64,000 nt of DNA, taken from Spirosoma foliorum. Lineage in GTDB: Bacteria; Bacteroidota; Bacteroidia; Cytophagales; Spirosomataceae. Positions within the stretch are counted from its first letter, which is position 1; each line of letters begins with the position of its first letter. The stretch spans positions 3,981,001 to 4,045,000 of the forward strand of contig NZ_CP059732.1 in assembly GCF_014117325.1 (NCBI RefSeq), given 5' to 3'. Shown in pieces: positions 1 through 9,163 of this stretch. Position numbers and translations under genes: made by a program. Under the pieces are notes generated by a model. That model worked only from the letters and a program-made list of their open reading frames with translations, did not search any database and was not told where the DNA came from.

Positions 1-362
1 GAAGGGTATAGAAAGTGAACATAACTCCCGAGGGCCAAACCAATAGCGGGCGTGGCAAACAGAAATTCAATCAGCGTTGCGTAACCTGCCACCAACGCTC
101 CGAGCGGGCCAAATGCCTGCAACGCATAAGCGAACGGCCCACCCGCGTTTGGTATGGCCGTAGTTAGCTCGGTAAAACTGAAAATAAATGTGAAATAGAG
201 TACTGTAATAATGAGTGTAGCGATCAGCAGACCCACCGTACCGGCTACACCCCAGCCATAATTCCAGCCAAAATATTCACCGGATATAACGAGTCCTACC
301 CCGATAGCCCACAAGTGAATAGGCTTTAACGCTTTTTTTAGTGCCGGTGGGTTTTCTGTCAT
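1..362 (-). CDS. eat: Ethanolamine-type permease of the APC family (partial, N-terminal part)
   Basis: The window edge cuts this gene, so only its first 120 codons are present, read leftwards from an ATG at 362. The visible protein is hydrophobic and carries the segments ISGEYFGWNYGWG and FTELTTAIPNAGGPFAYA, which I recognise from ethanolamine permeases of the amino acid-polyamine-organocation family. These are inner-membrane proton-coupled importers of about 12 helices. It lies downstream of a secreted phospholipase C on the same strand, with a 50-bp perfect inverted repeat between them. Uptake of a phospholipid head-group product is therefore plausible, but that is inference. Another APC substrate is possible because the C-terminal half cannot be seen. 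Confidence 0.75.
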   Translation of the reverse strand, partial: MTENPPALKKALKPIHLWAIGVGLVISGEYFGWNYGWGVAGTVGLLIATLIITVLYFTFIFSFTELTTAIPNAGGPFAYALQAFGPLGALVAGYATLIEFLFATPAIGLALGSYVHFLYP

Positions 363-376
363 TGTTGGATTCTATC

Positions 377-496
377 TGGCGCGAGTATTTACTCGTGCCT
401 ATTATAAAGGCCAGCATTCGCTGGCGCAATGAATGTCTGACTTATACGCCAGCGAATGCTGGCCTTTATAATAGGCACGAGTAAATACTCGCGCCA
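377..496. repeat. Perfect 50-bp inverted repeat between phospholipase C and permease genes
   Basis: Arms 377-426 and 447-496 are exact reverse complements with a 20-nt spacer. Each arm holds two smaller palindromes (GCGAGTATTTACTCG and CCAGCATTCGCTGG), so the strand could fold as one long hairpin or as several small ones. It ends 12 nt beyond the phospholipase stop and 15 nt before the permease start. Confidence 0.95.
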
Positions 497-507
497 TTCA
501 GAGCAGT

Positions 508-3015
508 TCAACTGATAACCATTCCCATCAAGGGATCGCTATAACCAACCTTACCCGTCTCGACACGGCCAGCATATCGTTGTTCGAAGTTATCAACTCC
601 GGCAACTTTTACACTGAAATCATACCAGTTGTGGCTATTTTTTAGGTTCATCACAATGGTCTGCTGGGCACCTTTCGTCCCCGACTTATCCAACGTTTTC
701 TGCTCTCCTTTTGCATGGTAAGCATTATCGGTAAGCTGGACAACATGAGAACGTTGCGGGTCTAGGTTCTTGAGTTTCACCAGCACATTACCCGTTAGTT
801 GCTTTTTAGCATCTCGTTCATAAGCGCATGAAATTTCGATAGCCGGGTTATTCGCGGCTCCTTTGAATTCGCGCAGGAACCCGTTTGGCCCATATGCACA
901 GAGATGGTAAGGCCCATCCAATGACCAGGAGCCACTGAGCTGATCGCCAGCGACAACGGTGTATGACCGAATTTTCACATCATCAGGTAGAACCTGATAA
1001 ACCTGAAAAGGAGCGCCCAGTGCTCGTTTGCCAAAAGCTTCGTTTTTAGCCGCTAACGTTAGGGTGAATTGCTTTCCACTGGTGTGGCCATCAACATATA
1101 ATTCGTAGGGCAAGGCATTGGCGAGACGTATTCCTTTTTCCTGCGTAGGTATATGCGAAGAAGCTACCGGGTTCTGATTGATCTCCCGAATTTCATCCGC
1201 ACTAAATGCTTTGTAACCACTAGGTACGGGTTTAAACTGCGCCTTATGTATGCTCTCGATAAAGGCTTCTTTGGCAACAAATTCAGGCAGTTTGATCTTC
1301 TCACCCTGATAGGGTCGGAAGGCGGAAGTTAGGTCACCACAAACAGTCCGGCGCCACGCGCTGATGTTAGGTTCTTCGACTTTCTGGCTTTTTTTATGAC
1401 TCAGAAACTTCTCCAGAAATTGAAGCGTAGACGTATGATCGAACACTTCCGAGCACACAAATCCACCCCGACTCCAGGGCGATGCAATTACCAGGGGTAC
1501 CCGGAAGCCTAGCCCAATTGGCCCGGTTCGGCCTTTATTGGGGCGTTTATCCTCCTGCTCCTTGGTAACAAACTCCAAGCGTGTATCAATGCCTTTGCTG
1601 GTTAAACCGGTTTCTGGCTGATCGGGATGGGCTGGAACGAACGGTGGAACGTGGTCGAAATAGCCATCGTTTTCGTCGTAGGCCAGTATGAAAATCGTCT
1701 TTTTCCAGACATCCGGATTCTGGGTCAGGATATCCATCACCTCCGAAATATACCAGGCACCATACCAGGGGGCTCCGGGGTGATCGGAAAAGTTTTCGGG
1801 AGCCACCAGCCAGGAAACGGTAGGCAGCTTCTTGTTTTTTACATCAACGCGAAACTGATGCAATACATCGCCTTTCGGTACTTCCAATTTGCGCTCAACA
1901 CTACCATCCTGATACGTTTTTGTGGTTAGCGTCCGATAATCAGGATCGTTTACGTTAGTGGTAAATGCCTTTTCGTGTAGATTCTTTTCCCGTTGCGACA
2001 GCTTCTTGTAGGCTTCGGGCGTATATTTCACCAAATCAGCTTTGACGATTTTCTGCCACTCCTGCTGATTAGCCAAGTCCCGTTTCGTATGAACGTAGTC
2101 CTTATCGGTTTCGGGCAGAGCTTTCAATTTGGCCTCCAACGCCTGAATACGTTCGGGAAGAGCTTTCTCTTCCTTCTGAATAAAGGGATAGTAAGCCGGA
2201 TGGAAACGAACCTGGTGCTGCGAAAACCACTCGATTGGGTTATCGGTGAAGTTACTTAGCCATTCGTCCTGCTTGCCCTGAAGTCCGGTCGATAAACTGA
2301 TCTCATTCTGGTAAATCCGCCAGGAAATCCCGAGGTCTTCCAGTCGTTCAGGGAACGTGGTCCAATCAACTTCCGAATCGTAATCTACATTTTCGTTGCG
2401 TACGTTAGCCATTGCCTTCGGATCGCGCGGATCGCGAAGAGCCCCCGTCCAGAAGTATAATCGGTTCGGTGTGGTTCCCGTTAGCGACGAGCAGAAATTC
2501 TGATCACACACCGTAAAGGCATCGGCCAGCGCGTAATAAAACGGAAGGTCTTCTCGGTTGTAGTACCCCATTGTGAGGGGCATTTTCGCGTATTCTTTAT
2601 TGCCCGATTTCTTGGCATCCAGCCACTTATCCTGCTTCCCTCCGTTGCGGGCATCGACCTGATTTTCCCAGGAATGCGGCAACGAACTCATCCAGGTAGC
2701 TTTCGTATCCTTCAGATTTAGTCGAAACGGAGCGTAAGTTTCATTCGCTGCGTTGGTTTGCAGCCAGACTTTGTTTTTGTTCGGCAGATTAATCGCTCGG
2801 GGATCGTTGAACCCCCGGACGCCCTGAAGCATGCCGTATGTATGATCGAACGAGCGGTTTTCCTGCATCAAAATAACCACATGTTCAGCATCCAGATAGG
2901 TGGTGCCGGGGTGTGGATCAATCGCAAACGCTTTTTGAATCGACTCGGGAAGGATGCCCGATAAACCCGTTGAGAGTAAAGCTGCTTTTTTAAGAAAATC
3001 CCGTCTGGAATCCAT
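508..3015 (-). CDS. plcN: Phosphocholine-specific phospholipase C, Tat-exported
   Basis: The 835-residue protein opens with SRRDFLKKAALL, a twin-arginine signal, so it is probably folded before export. Residues 47-61 (VVILMQENRSFDHTYG region) are the metal-binding start of the bacterial phosphoesterase domain. Later motifs such as AYDENDGYFDHVPP fit the same domain, and the last 200 or so residues resemble the C-terminal repeats of the non-haemolytic phospholipase C family. The length is normal for the family. Family members hydrolyse phosphatidylcholine or sphingomyelin to phosphocholine and diacylglycerol or ceramide. A permease gene follows on the same strand. An acid phosphatase or another head-group preference within the same fold cannot be excluded from sequence alone. 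Confidence 0.88.
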   Translation of the reverse strand: MDSRRDFLKKAALLSTGLSGILPESIQKAFAIDPHPGTTYLDAEHVVILMQENRSFDHTYGMLQGVRGFNDPRAINLPNKNKVWLQTNAANETYAPFRLNLKDTKATWMSSLPHSWENQVDARNGGKQDKWLDAKKSGNKEYAKMPLTMGYYNREDLPFYYALADAFTVCDQNFCSSLTGTTPNRLYFWTGALRDPRDPKAMANVRNENVDYDSEVDWTTFPERLEDLGISWRIYQNEISLSTGLQGKQDEWLSNFTDNPIEWFSQHQVRFHPAYYPFIQKEEKALPERIQALEAKLKALPETDKDYVHTKRDLANQQEWQKIVKADLVKYTPEAYKKLSQREKNLHEKAFTTNVNDPDYRTLTTKTYQDGSVERKLEVPKGDVLHQFRVDVKNKKLPTVSWLVAPENFSDHPGAPWYGAWYISEVMDILTQNPDVWKKTIFILAYDENDGYFDHVPPFVPAHPDQPETGLTSKGIDTRLEFVTKEQEDKRPNKGRTGPIGLGFRVPLVIASPWSRGGFVCSEVFDHTSTLQFLEKFLSHKKSQKVEEPNISAWRRTVCGDLTSAFRPYQGEKIKLPEFVAKEAFIESIHKAQFKPVPSGYKAFSADEIREINQNPVASSHIPTQEKGIRLANALPYELYVDGHTSGKQFTLTLAAKNEAFGKRALGAPFQVYQVLPDDVKIRSYTVVAGDQLSGSWSLDGPYHLCAYGPNGFLREFKGAANNPAIEISCAYERDAKKQLTGNVLVKLKNLDPQRSHVVQLTDNAYHAKGEQKTLDKSGTKGAQQTIVMNLKNSHNWYDFSVKVAGVDNFEQRYAGRVETGKVGYSDPLMGMVIS

Positions 3016-3114
3016 ACTAGTCAGTAACTGTTTATCAAGATACGATTAAAGGTCCAAAAAGTACCCGTTTTTACCGATTCTTTATTCAGTAATTGATGAT
3101 TTAATAATAAGGCG

Positions 3115-3184
3115 CTGGCGCGATTTGAACCCGTGGCAGTGAATACTGACGAAATGAAAAGGCACGGGTTCAAACCCGCGCCAG
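3115..3184. repeat. Inverted repeat of the GGGTTTGAACCC type between susD and phospholipase C
   Basis: Left arm 3115-3135 and right arm 3163-3184 match except for one indel. The right arm contains the internal palindrome CGGGTTCAAACCCG; the left copy is decayed at that point. The core word GGGTTTGAACCC recalls the element inside ispG at 25971. It lies downstream of the susD stop, between genes on the same strand. Confidence 0.8.
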
Positions 3185-3199
3185 TCATTTCAAGATTTA

Positions 3200-4753
3200 T
3201 TACTTCAAAATCCACATTTGCTCATTGGTGTTGTCATTGCCATTATACTGATTGGTCAGTGCCAGCTTTACGTTCGTACCGTTGTAATCCAGTTCACTTT
3301 GCGGATATAGCCAGCGCACGGGCAGCTTATTACCCGGTACGTTCATGTTTGACGCCGGATTAACCGGAAAAACAGGATAGCCTGTCCGACGATTTTCGAA
3401 GAATGCATTGTACTGAGCCTGTAAAAACGTACTCAGGAATTGCTGCGTAATTATCTGCTCAATCTGCTGCTCTGACGTACCCGCTAATTTCACTTTATCC
3501 GATGCCACATAGCTGCTGATGTAATCGGCAGTGATTGGCATGTTATGGTGATAAGCCGGATCGTTGGGCGTGTTATCCATCACAAACTTCATAGCTGCCG
3601 TAATACCGTCTGTATAATAGGCCGCTGCCGTTGTCCCCGAAATCCACCCCCGAACGGTTGCCTCAGCCAGTATAAACTTTAACTGCGCATAGCTTAGTAA
3701 ATAAACGGGTTCGCTGGCGGGCAATTCCATGTAGCGGCTATTGACGTTCGAGAAATCTTTAGTCGCATAGATTTTACTTACGTCAGCGTAAACCATCGAC
3801 GGATCAGTGCCGATGTAAGCCGTCGGGTCATTAACCGCTTTGCCTTTCGCTAGTTGCACAGTCGATGGGTTCGCATAATAATACAACCGACGGTCGTCCA
3901 GCGCTTTTAGCTTATCGGTTAATGTGCTCGAGACCATCGTGTAGATCATCGCCTGATTATTCAGTTTATAAAACGGATACCGTTGACTCGCTTTGTCGGA
4001 ATAAACCAGCTGAAAATTATCGGCGTTACTTGTAAAAACAGGCCGATTATTGACAATATCTTTAAACCGCTCCGTTACTTTCAGGTCGGTATCGCTGGTT
4101 TTCTTATACAGATTGAGCAACACCTGTAACTCAAACGTATTGACCAGTTTACGCCACTTCGTAACATTACCCGCGTAAACAGGATCTCCATCGAACGTTG
4201 CCCCTTGAGCGAACAATTTATCGGCTTCGTCCAACTCATTTAAGATACCCTGAAACACCTGCTTCTGGGTGTCATAGGTTGGCGCCACATTATTACTTTC
4301 GCCCTTCAACGCGTTGCTGTAAGGAATATCACCCACCCGCATCGTTAGGTTGAAGAACTTCCAGGCCCGCACAAAATGCCCGAGTGCCGTGTACGAGTTT
4401 TTCACCGAACCCGCTACGGAGTAATTCAGCATTTTCTCCACGTTCGTCAGCACGGGCAGTACGTCATAACTGGTACGGCCCAGGTTGTTGTACTGCATAT
4501 CCTCCGCAAACTCGGTGTAAAGGATCGTTTTACCCAGCATACCCGGCTGCATAAACGTTTTATTGGTACTGATTGTCTCGTCCGTAATATTCAGAATGAG
4601 CTTAGTTGCCAACATGGGTGCGGTAGCATTTACAGCCGCGTCGGGGTTGGCGTTTAATTCATCGAAATGGGAACAGCTGGTCGATGCTATCATCAACAGC
4701 CCAGCGAGTATACAGTGTTTATAAGTCGTTTTCATTCGAAAGGCGTTGATCAT
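3200..4753 (-). CDS. SusD/RagB-like outer-membrane lipoprotein (SusD-like_2 type)
   Basis: The 517-residue protein has a hydrophobic N-terminus ending in a lipobox-like STSCSHFDELNANP, a typical SusD mature start at the modified cysteine. The rest resembles the SusD-like_2 branch, including a C-terminal region rich in aromatic and Asn residues (AQYNAFFENRRTGYPVFP). SusD proteins sit on the cell surface as the lid of the SusC channel and capture oligosaccharide or peptide. Its ATG at 4753 begins 2 nt after the susC stop, which indicates translational coupling. A second in-frame ATG at 4735 gives a more compact signal peptide and may be the real start. No glycosidase gene adjoins it, so the substrate is unknown. 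Confidence 0.9.
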   Translation of the reverse strand: MINAFRMKTTYKHCILAGLLMIASTSCSHFDELNANPDAAVNATAPMLATKLILNITDETISTNKTFMQPGMLGKTILYTEFAEDMQYNNLGRTSYDVLPVLTNVEKMLNYSVAGSVKNSYTALGHFVRAWKFFNLTMRVGDIPYSNALKGESNNVAPTYDTQKQVFQGILNELDEADKLFAQGATFDGDPVYAGNVTKWRKLVNTFELQVLLNLYKKTSDTDLKVTERFKDIVNNRPVFTSNADNFQLVYSDKASQRYPFYKLNNQAMIYTMVSSTLTDKLKALDDRRLYYYANPSTVQLAKGKAVNDPTAYIGTDPSMVYADVSKIYATKDFSNVNSRYMELPASEPVYLLSYAQLKFILAEATVRGWISGTTAAAYYTDGITAAMKFVMDNTPNDPAYHHNMPITADYISSYVASDKVKLAGTSEQQIEQIITQQFLSTFLQAQYNAFFENRRTGYPVFPVNPASNMNVPGNKLPVRWLYPQSELDYNGTNVKLALTNQYNGNDNTNEQMWILK

Positions 4754-4755
4754 GA

Positions 4756-7700
4756 TTAAAACGTAAGTTGAATATTAGCCCCTACGTAGCGAACCGAAGG
4801 CGAGGTAAGCTGGGTGTCATCGGCTTTGTCTGGATCAGCAAAGCGGAATGCTTTCGCCCACATCAGCACGTTCTGTCCCGTTAGTGAAATACTGGCCGTA
4901 CGGGCACCAATGCGGCTGGCAAATGCGCTGGGAAGCGTATAACCAATCGAGACCTCGCGTAGCTTCAGGAAGGTCGCATTGGTTACGCCCCGTGTGCCAT
5001 CGCCGTAGGTACGGGCATAGCTTTGGTACGATACTTTAATATCATTCGGAGCAAATTCACGGGTATCGCTGGTAACCTGACCGAGGTTATCGTACGTGAT
5101 GGTTCCGCCCGTAACTTTCACACCCTGACCCACATACGATTTATTGCCGTTCACCACCTCATCGTAACGCCACTGGTTGTCGCTGTCTGGGTGCGAACCG
5201 GTATCCCACATTTTGTAGGAGCTATAGTTGTTCAATAGACCGCCAACGCGTCCGTCGAAGCTCAGGCCAAGTGTGAAATTGTTCCATTTAAAATTGTTGG
5301 CCAGGCCCCAGATAAACTTAGGGTCGGTATAGCCATACAGGTAGTTGTAATTGCTGGCCAGCGGCAAACCACTAGCCTGGTGAACTAAATTGCCCGAGCG
5401 GTCGGTAACCCAGGTCCGGCCCGTATAGGTGTCGGTTCGTCCACCGGGTATGGTCCATAGGTTAACGGCTGAGTAAACGGGGTCAAGGTCTTTAAAGTAC
5501 CGGTGATTGAAGGAATAATTGGCAACTGCATTCCACTGGAAACTACCCGTCTTGACTAACATAGCGTCCAGACTTACTTCTACACCCTTGCGAATGTAGC
5601 TTTGGCCCGTGTTGATGAGGGTAGATGTGAAGCCGGATGCTGATGAGACCGTGGCACTCGTCTGAATGTTATAGTTGTACTTATTGAAGTAAGCTACATC
5701 GAGCTTAAATCGTTTGCCCAGGAAGTAAGCCGACGTACCAATCTCCCAGGTACGGTTGGTTTCCGGATTCACCGCGCTGTTCCGAATGGTTGTTGGGTAG
5801 GTTGCCGAGTTGAAGTTGTCCCAATCAGCCGTTGTGGTCGAATAGGTTTGGTTGTTGGCAAATACGCCCAAGTCGGTTTTAGAGAGCGTCCAGGAACCCC
5901 GGATTTTCCAGAAATCAATACCAGTAGGCATCTTAAGGAATTCGCTCATCACTATGCTCCCCCCGGCCGATGGGTAGAAGTACGAACGTGAACTCTGCGG
6001 CATGGTCGAACTCCAGTCATTTCGGGCGGTTACATCCAGAAAGAGCGCATTCATATAGCCGAGCGTTAGCTTACCATATACACTGTTGACCTGTTTTCTC
6101 CCATAAGGCGTACCATCAGTAATTGTAAAGAGTGACGCTTGTGTACTTGGGTTCGGGTTAACGACTACGTCAGGCCGTTCGATTGAGTTATTCAGCGAAT
6201 AATAGCCCGGTACCACAATCCCTCCGCGAGTGGAACTGTAGAGTTCCTTGTTGCCATAGGTATAAATTGTTCCGCCTGCCAGCGCATCGATATCCAGCTT
6301 GCCAACGGATTTGTTGTAGGTCAACAAGGCATCGCCATTGAAACTATAGCCATTCCGTTGATCGATTGAATACATCCCATTGGCTGTCCAGCCACGAGTC
6401 GACAGGATATTGGGCGGATTGCGTCGGGTCTCATTATTGAAGAACATATCAAACCCCGGACGAACAATGATTTTGGCGCCTGGAAACACTTCATACGTAG
6501 CCGTCAGATTGGTGTTTACTTTATTCTGCTCGATGCCGTTCAGTTTTTCGTACGCCATCAGGTATGGGTTATCATACCAGGCCTTGTAATGCCAGTTTTG
6601 CTGTACGTTCGGCGTTAGCCAGTAGTTATCCTTGTAGAGACTCAGGTCATATTCAGGTCCCATCCAGATCAGGATATTGTAGATGTAGCCCTGCGCGGAA
6701 TAACCTGATCCCGAGATTTGAGGGGCTGTTTTCCGGTTGTACCCCATCTGGCTCGACAACGTGAATTTGTTCCCGACCTTCATTTCGCCCGAAACGGAGA
6801 AATTCATCGCATTGGATTTCAAATTCGGGAATTGGCCTTTGTTATAAATATGGTTCAGCGAAACCCGGAAGCTCCCATTCTCTCCACTTTGTGAGATGCT
6901 CACAGTGTTGTTTGTGATACCGCCCGGTACCAGGAAATCCTGAAAATTGTTCTTGCCACGCGAGGCCAACTCCATGTCTTCCATCTGTTTAGAGATTGGA
7001 TTCCACTGCATGGCCCGTTTGCCAATATCCAGTTTGGCCCCCCATACATAGTCGGTTGGGTCATATACGCCACCCAGACCAGCGCTGTACGAATGCTGCA
7101 CTTCTGGCAACATCAGGAACCCCGCATTAACCATGTTGTTGGAGTTGACTGTTACCGTTAGCCCCTTCGAACCAGCTCCGCGTTTGGTTGTCACAATAAC
7201 GGCACCGCTCCCCCCACGCGAACCGTATAAAGCCGCAGCCGTTGGTCCTTTCAGGACGTCGATACTTTCGATATCATCCTGCGGAATGTTCCCGATCGTC
7301 ATGTTCCCATAGGGCACGCCATCGATCACCAACAAAGGCGTTTCACCCCGGAGTAAGAGTGATGGCGCTTCGTTGAATTCAGTACTATTTTTAATCCAAA
7401 GCCCGGCCACCTTACCCGTTAACGATGTAGCCGCGTTCACACCTTTCACGGTTTGCAGGGTAGCACCTGATACTTTCTGAACAGCATAACCCAGGGAGCG
7501 TTCTTCACGCTTCACCCCCAGAGCCGTTACCACAACTTCGTCGAGCTGCTTCTGGTCGTCGGCCATTGTTACGTTGATCTCTGTGCGATTACCAACGATT
7601 TCTTCTTTGTTCACATAGCCAATGAATGAAAAGACCAGTACATCCGCAGCACCCGCTACGTTGATTCGATATCTACCCTGCGCATCAGTAGTTGCGCCAC

Positions 7701-7947
7701 GGGTGGTGCCTTTGATCGTTACGTTTACGCCCGGCAGAGGGATATTCCCTTTTACATCATTGACAACACCCGTAATGGTAATGTCGGCTGGCGTTTCAGC
7801 CCTATTGACTACTACCGAATTGGCCATCTTGATTGTACCGGCGTACGTCGAGTAAAATGTCAGGCAGGTGAGGAGAATCAGCAACGGAATGCGGAAGCTC
7901 CTTGCGAACATGAGGGATGATCTACAGTCTTGTAGAGAGTGTACCAT
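4756..7947 (-). CDS. SusC/RagA-family TonB-linked outer-membrane transporter
   Basis: About 1060 residues. After the signal peptide a carboxypeptidase-like domain covers roughly residues 57-128 (ITGVVNDVKGNIPLPGVNV onward). It is followed by a plug-domain segment with LDEVVVTALGVKREERSLGY, which is diagnostic of SusC/RagA proteins, and a long beta-barrel ending in LTF. It forms the active-transport pore that pairs with the SusD lipoprotein encoded just downstream. The ATG at 7947 adds 12 polar residues; the ATG at 7911 (MFARSFRIPLLILL) gives a cleaner signal peptide and is the likelier start. A double palindromic operator lies about 240 bp upstream. No sigma or anti-sigma pair is adjacent, so regulation by a LacI-type factor is the best guess. 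Confidence 0.93.
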   Translation of the reverse strand: MVHSLQDCRSSLMFARSFRIPLLILLTCLTFYSTYAGTIKMANSVVVNRAETPADITITGVVNDVKGNIPLPGVNVTIKGTTRGATTDAQGRYRINVAGAADVLVFSFIGYVNKEEIVGNRTEINVTMADDQKQLDEVVVTALGVKREERSLGYAVQKVSGATLQTVKGVNAATSLTGKVAGLWIKNSTEFNEAPSLLLRGETPLLVIDGVPYGNMTIGNIPQDDIESIDVLKGPTAAALYGSRGGSGAVIVTTKRGAGSKGLTVTVNSNNMVNAGFLMLPEVQHSYSAGLGGVYDPTDYVWGAKLDIGKRAMQWNPISKQMEDMELASRGKNNFQDFLVPGGITNNTVSISQSGENGSFRVSLNHIYNKGQFPNLKSNAMNFSVSGEMKVGNKFTLSSQMGYNRKTAPQISGSGYSAQGYIYNILIWMGPEYDLSLYKDNYWLTPNVQQNWHYKAWYDNPYLMAYEKLNGIEQNKVNTNLTATYEVFPGAKIIVRPGFDMFFNNETRRNPPNILSTRGWTANGMYSIDQRNGYSFNGDALLTYNKSVGKLDIDALAGGTIYTYGNKELYSSTRGGIVVPGYYSLNNSIERPDVVVNPNPSTQASLFTITDGTPYGRKQVNSVYGKLTLGYMNALFLDVTARNDWSSTMPQSSRSYFYPSAGGSIVMSEFLKMPTGIDFWKIRGSWTLSKTDLGVFANNQTYSTTTADWDNFNSATYPTTIRNSAVNPETNRTWEIGTSAYFLGKRFKLDVAYFNKYNYNIQTSATVSSASGFTSTLINTGQSYIRKGVEVSLDAMLVKTGSFQWNAVANYSFNHRYFKDLDPVYSAVNLWTIPGGRTDTYTGRTWVTDRSGNLVHQASGLPLASNYNYLYGYTDPKFIWGLANNFKWNNFTLGLSFDGRVGGLLNNYSSYKMWDTGSHPDSDNQWRYDEVVNGNKSYVGQGVKVTGGTITYDNLGQVTSDTREFAPNDIKVSYQSYARTYGDGTRGVTNATFLKLREVSIGYTLPSAFASRIGARTASISLTGQNVLMWAKAFRFADPDKADDTQLTSPSVRYVGANIQLTF

Positions 7948-8528
7948 ATGCAGGTTGTACAGTTAGTTAGAAAATAGGAAGACTACAAATTGATGGGTAC
8001 GTTGAGGCCGTTAATGAATGTCGCTAGGTGCTCAGCACAACGAGAAAACCATCTGCCGATATGCAACCAGATTTGTTAACATTTGCTTAACATTCAAGTT
8101 AAAACAAGATTAAAGCTAGGGAGATAAGGCTCCGGACTCAACAGAAAATTTGGGGGAAGGCCTGCTCACTGGTCGAGAATCGGCTGTGCAAACGTTTGCA
8201 ATACCCTAGACAAACGTTTGCACAGAATTGTAGTTTTTATTATAAATCTGCCTATTTACTTATATTAAATACCGATATTTCTGCTTTTTAAATTATTAAA
8301 TTTTAATAAAATGTCCTTTATAGAAATAATATTAAATCAATAATTACTTAACATAAACGTAAACGGTATCAACTAGTAAGCGTTACGATTGCCTACAAGT
8401 CGGACTTTTAGGTTTACTAAGCGAGTGATGTGGGCTGAGCCTTGAGCAGTCGTAACTTGTACTGAAAGTTTTTCAAATCATTTCGCCATACTTTCGGCTT
8501 TATAGGCTATACACTGTCTTTCAATTTT
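7948..8528. other. Regulatory intergenic region between divergent susC and EamA genes
   Basis: This AT-rich stretch of about 580 bases has no convincing gene on either strand. It holds the paired operator at 8184-8225 and an A/T tract around 8230-8350. The near match TACTTTCG just upstream of the EamA gene is too weak to call a promoter. Confidence 0.7.
8184..8225. promoter_or_regulatory. Double LacI-family-type operator
   Basis: TGCAAACGTTTGCA (8187-8200) is a perfect 14-bp palindrome. A second core, CAAACGTTTG (8211-8220), follows with the two centres 22 bp apart, about two helical turns. The whole 42 bp is itself an inverted repeat (CTGTGCAAACGTTTG at the left end). The core GCAAACGTTTGC is the classical LacI/PurR/CcpA half-site arrangement. 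The likely target is susCD, though the divergent EamA gene is also possible. No regulator gene lies nearby. Confidence 0.75.
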
Positions 8529-8951
8529 ATGTGGATTGTTTTTGCCTTATCAGCCGCTTTAGCTGCCGCCACTGTAGTTACACTCTCAAAGGCAGGTATC
8601 AAACATGTTGATTCCAGTCTGGCATTTGCCATTCAGTCGGTACTGATTGTAGTGGTATCATGGACGGTGGTGATCGCCCAGGGTAATCTCCCTGACCTAG
8701 CGCGGATTGAACGACGTGTCTGGATTTACTTACTTATTGCGGGTGTACTAACGTGCGTATCGTCTCTCCTTTCCTTTCGTGCGTTAAAACTAGGAAATGC
8801 GTCTCAGGTATCACCGTTGACCAATTTCTCACTTGTCTTTTCTATCATCCTGGCCGCCGTGTTCCTGAAAGAAAAATTGAGTTGGCAGGTTATTGCAGGA
8901 GCCGTGATGATGGCTGCTGGAGCCCTTACGATTGCCCTTGCAAAAGGATGA
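8529..8951 (+). CDS. Small EamA/DMT-superfamily membrane protein
   Basis: The 140-residue protein has about five hydrophobic segments and one EamA repeat, ending in a short loop and ALAKG. Full drug/metabolite transporters carry two such repeats in about 300 residues, so this is a half-length form that would act as a dimer, as known for short DMT proteins. Segment FRALKLGNASQVSPLTN followed by VFLKEKLSWQVIAG is the usual end of an EamA repeat. It is a stand-alone gene, divergent from susC, with about 200 bases before the helicase gene. The substrate is unknown. Confidence 0.8.
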   Translation: MWIVFALSAALAAATVVTLSKAGIKHVDSSLAFAIQSVLIVVVSWTVVIAQGNLPDLARIERRVWIYLLIAGVLTCVSSLLSFRALKLGNASQVSPLTNFSLVFSIILAAVFLKEKLSWQVIAGAVMMAAGALTIALAKG

Positions 8952-9132
8952 TAAGCTACTATCGGATGACGTTTAACCTAAGAAATCGTCTATAAAACGA
9001 AAAATAGAATGCTGATTTTTATGATCTATATGACAAGGTAAAGCTGTACGAAGGAATGGATATCATACCTTTTAAATTAAAAATCAGTATAAATCTTCAC
9101 CACCATAAAAATCAGCGTTCTATTGAAATAAG

Positions 9133-9140
9133 TATCTTTG
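9133..9140 (+). promoter_or_regulatory. Bacteroidota -7 box for the helicase gene
   Basis: TATCTTTG matches the TAnnTTTG consensus and lies 24 nt before the ATG at 9164. It falls inside the longer in-frame ORF that begins at 9056, which argues for the downstream start. Confidence 0.6.
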
Positions 9141-9163
9141 TTATTTATCTCCTGTGTGTTTTT

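Noticed and set aside
8184..8225. E. coli-type PurR box
   Set aside because: The core resembles PurR/LacI sites, but no purine genes are nearby and PurR of that type is not expected in this phylum. A LacI-family operator is the more general call.
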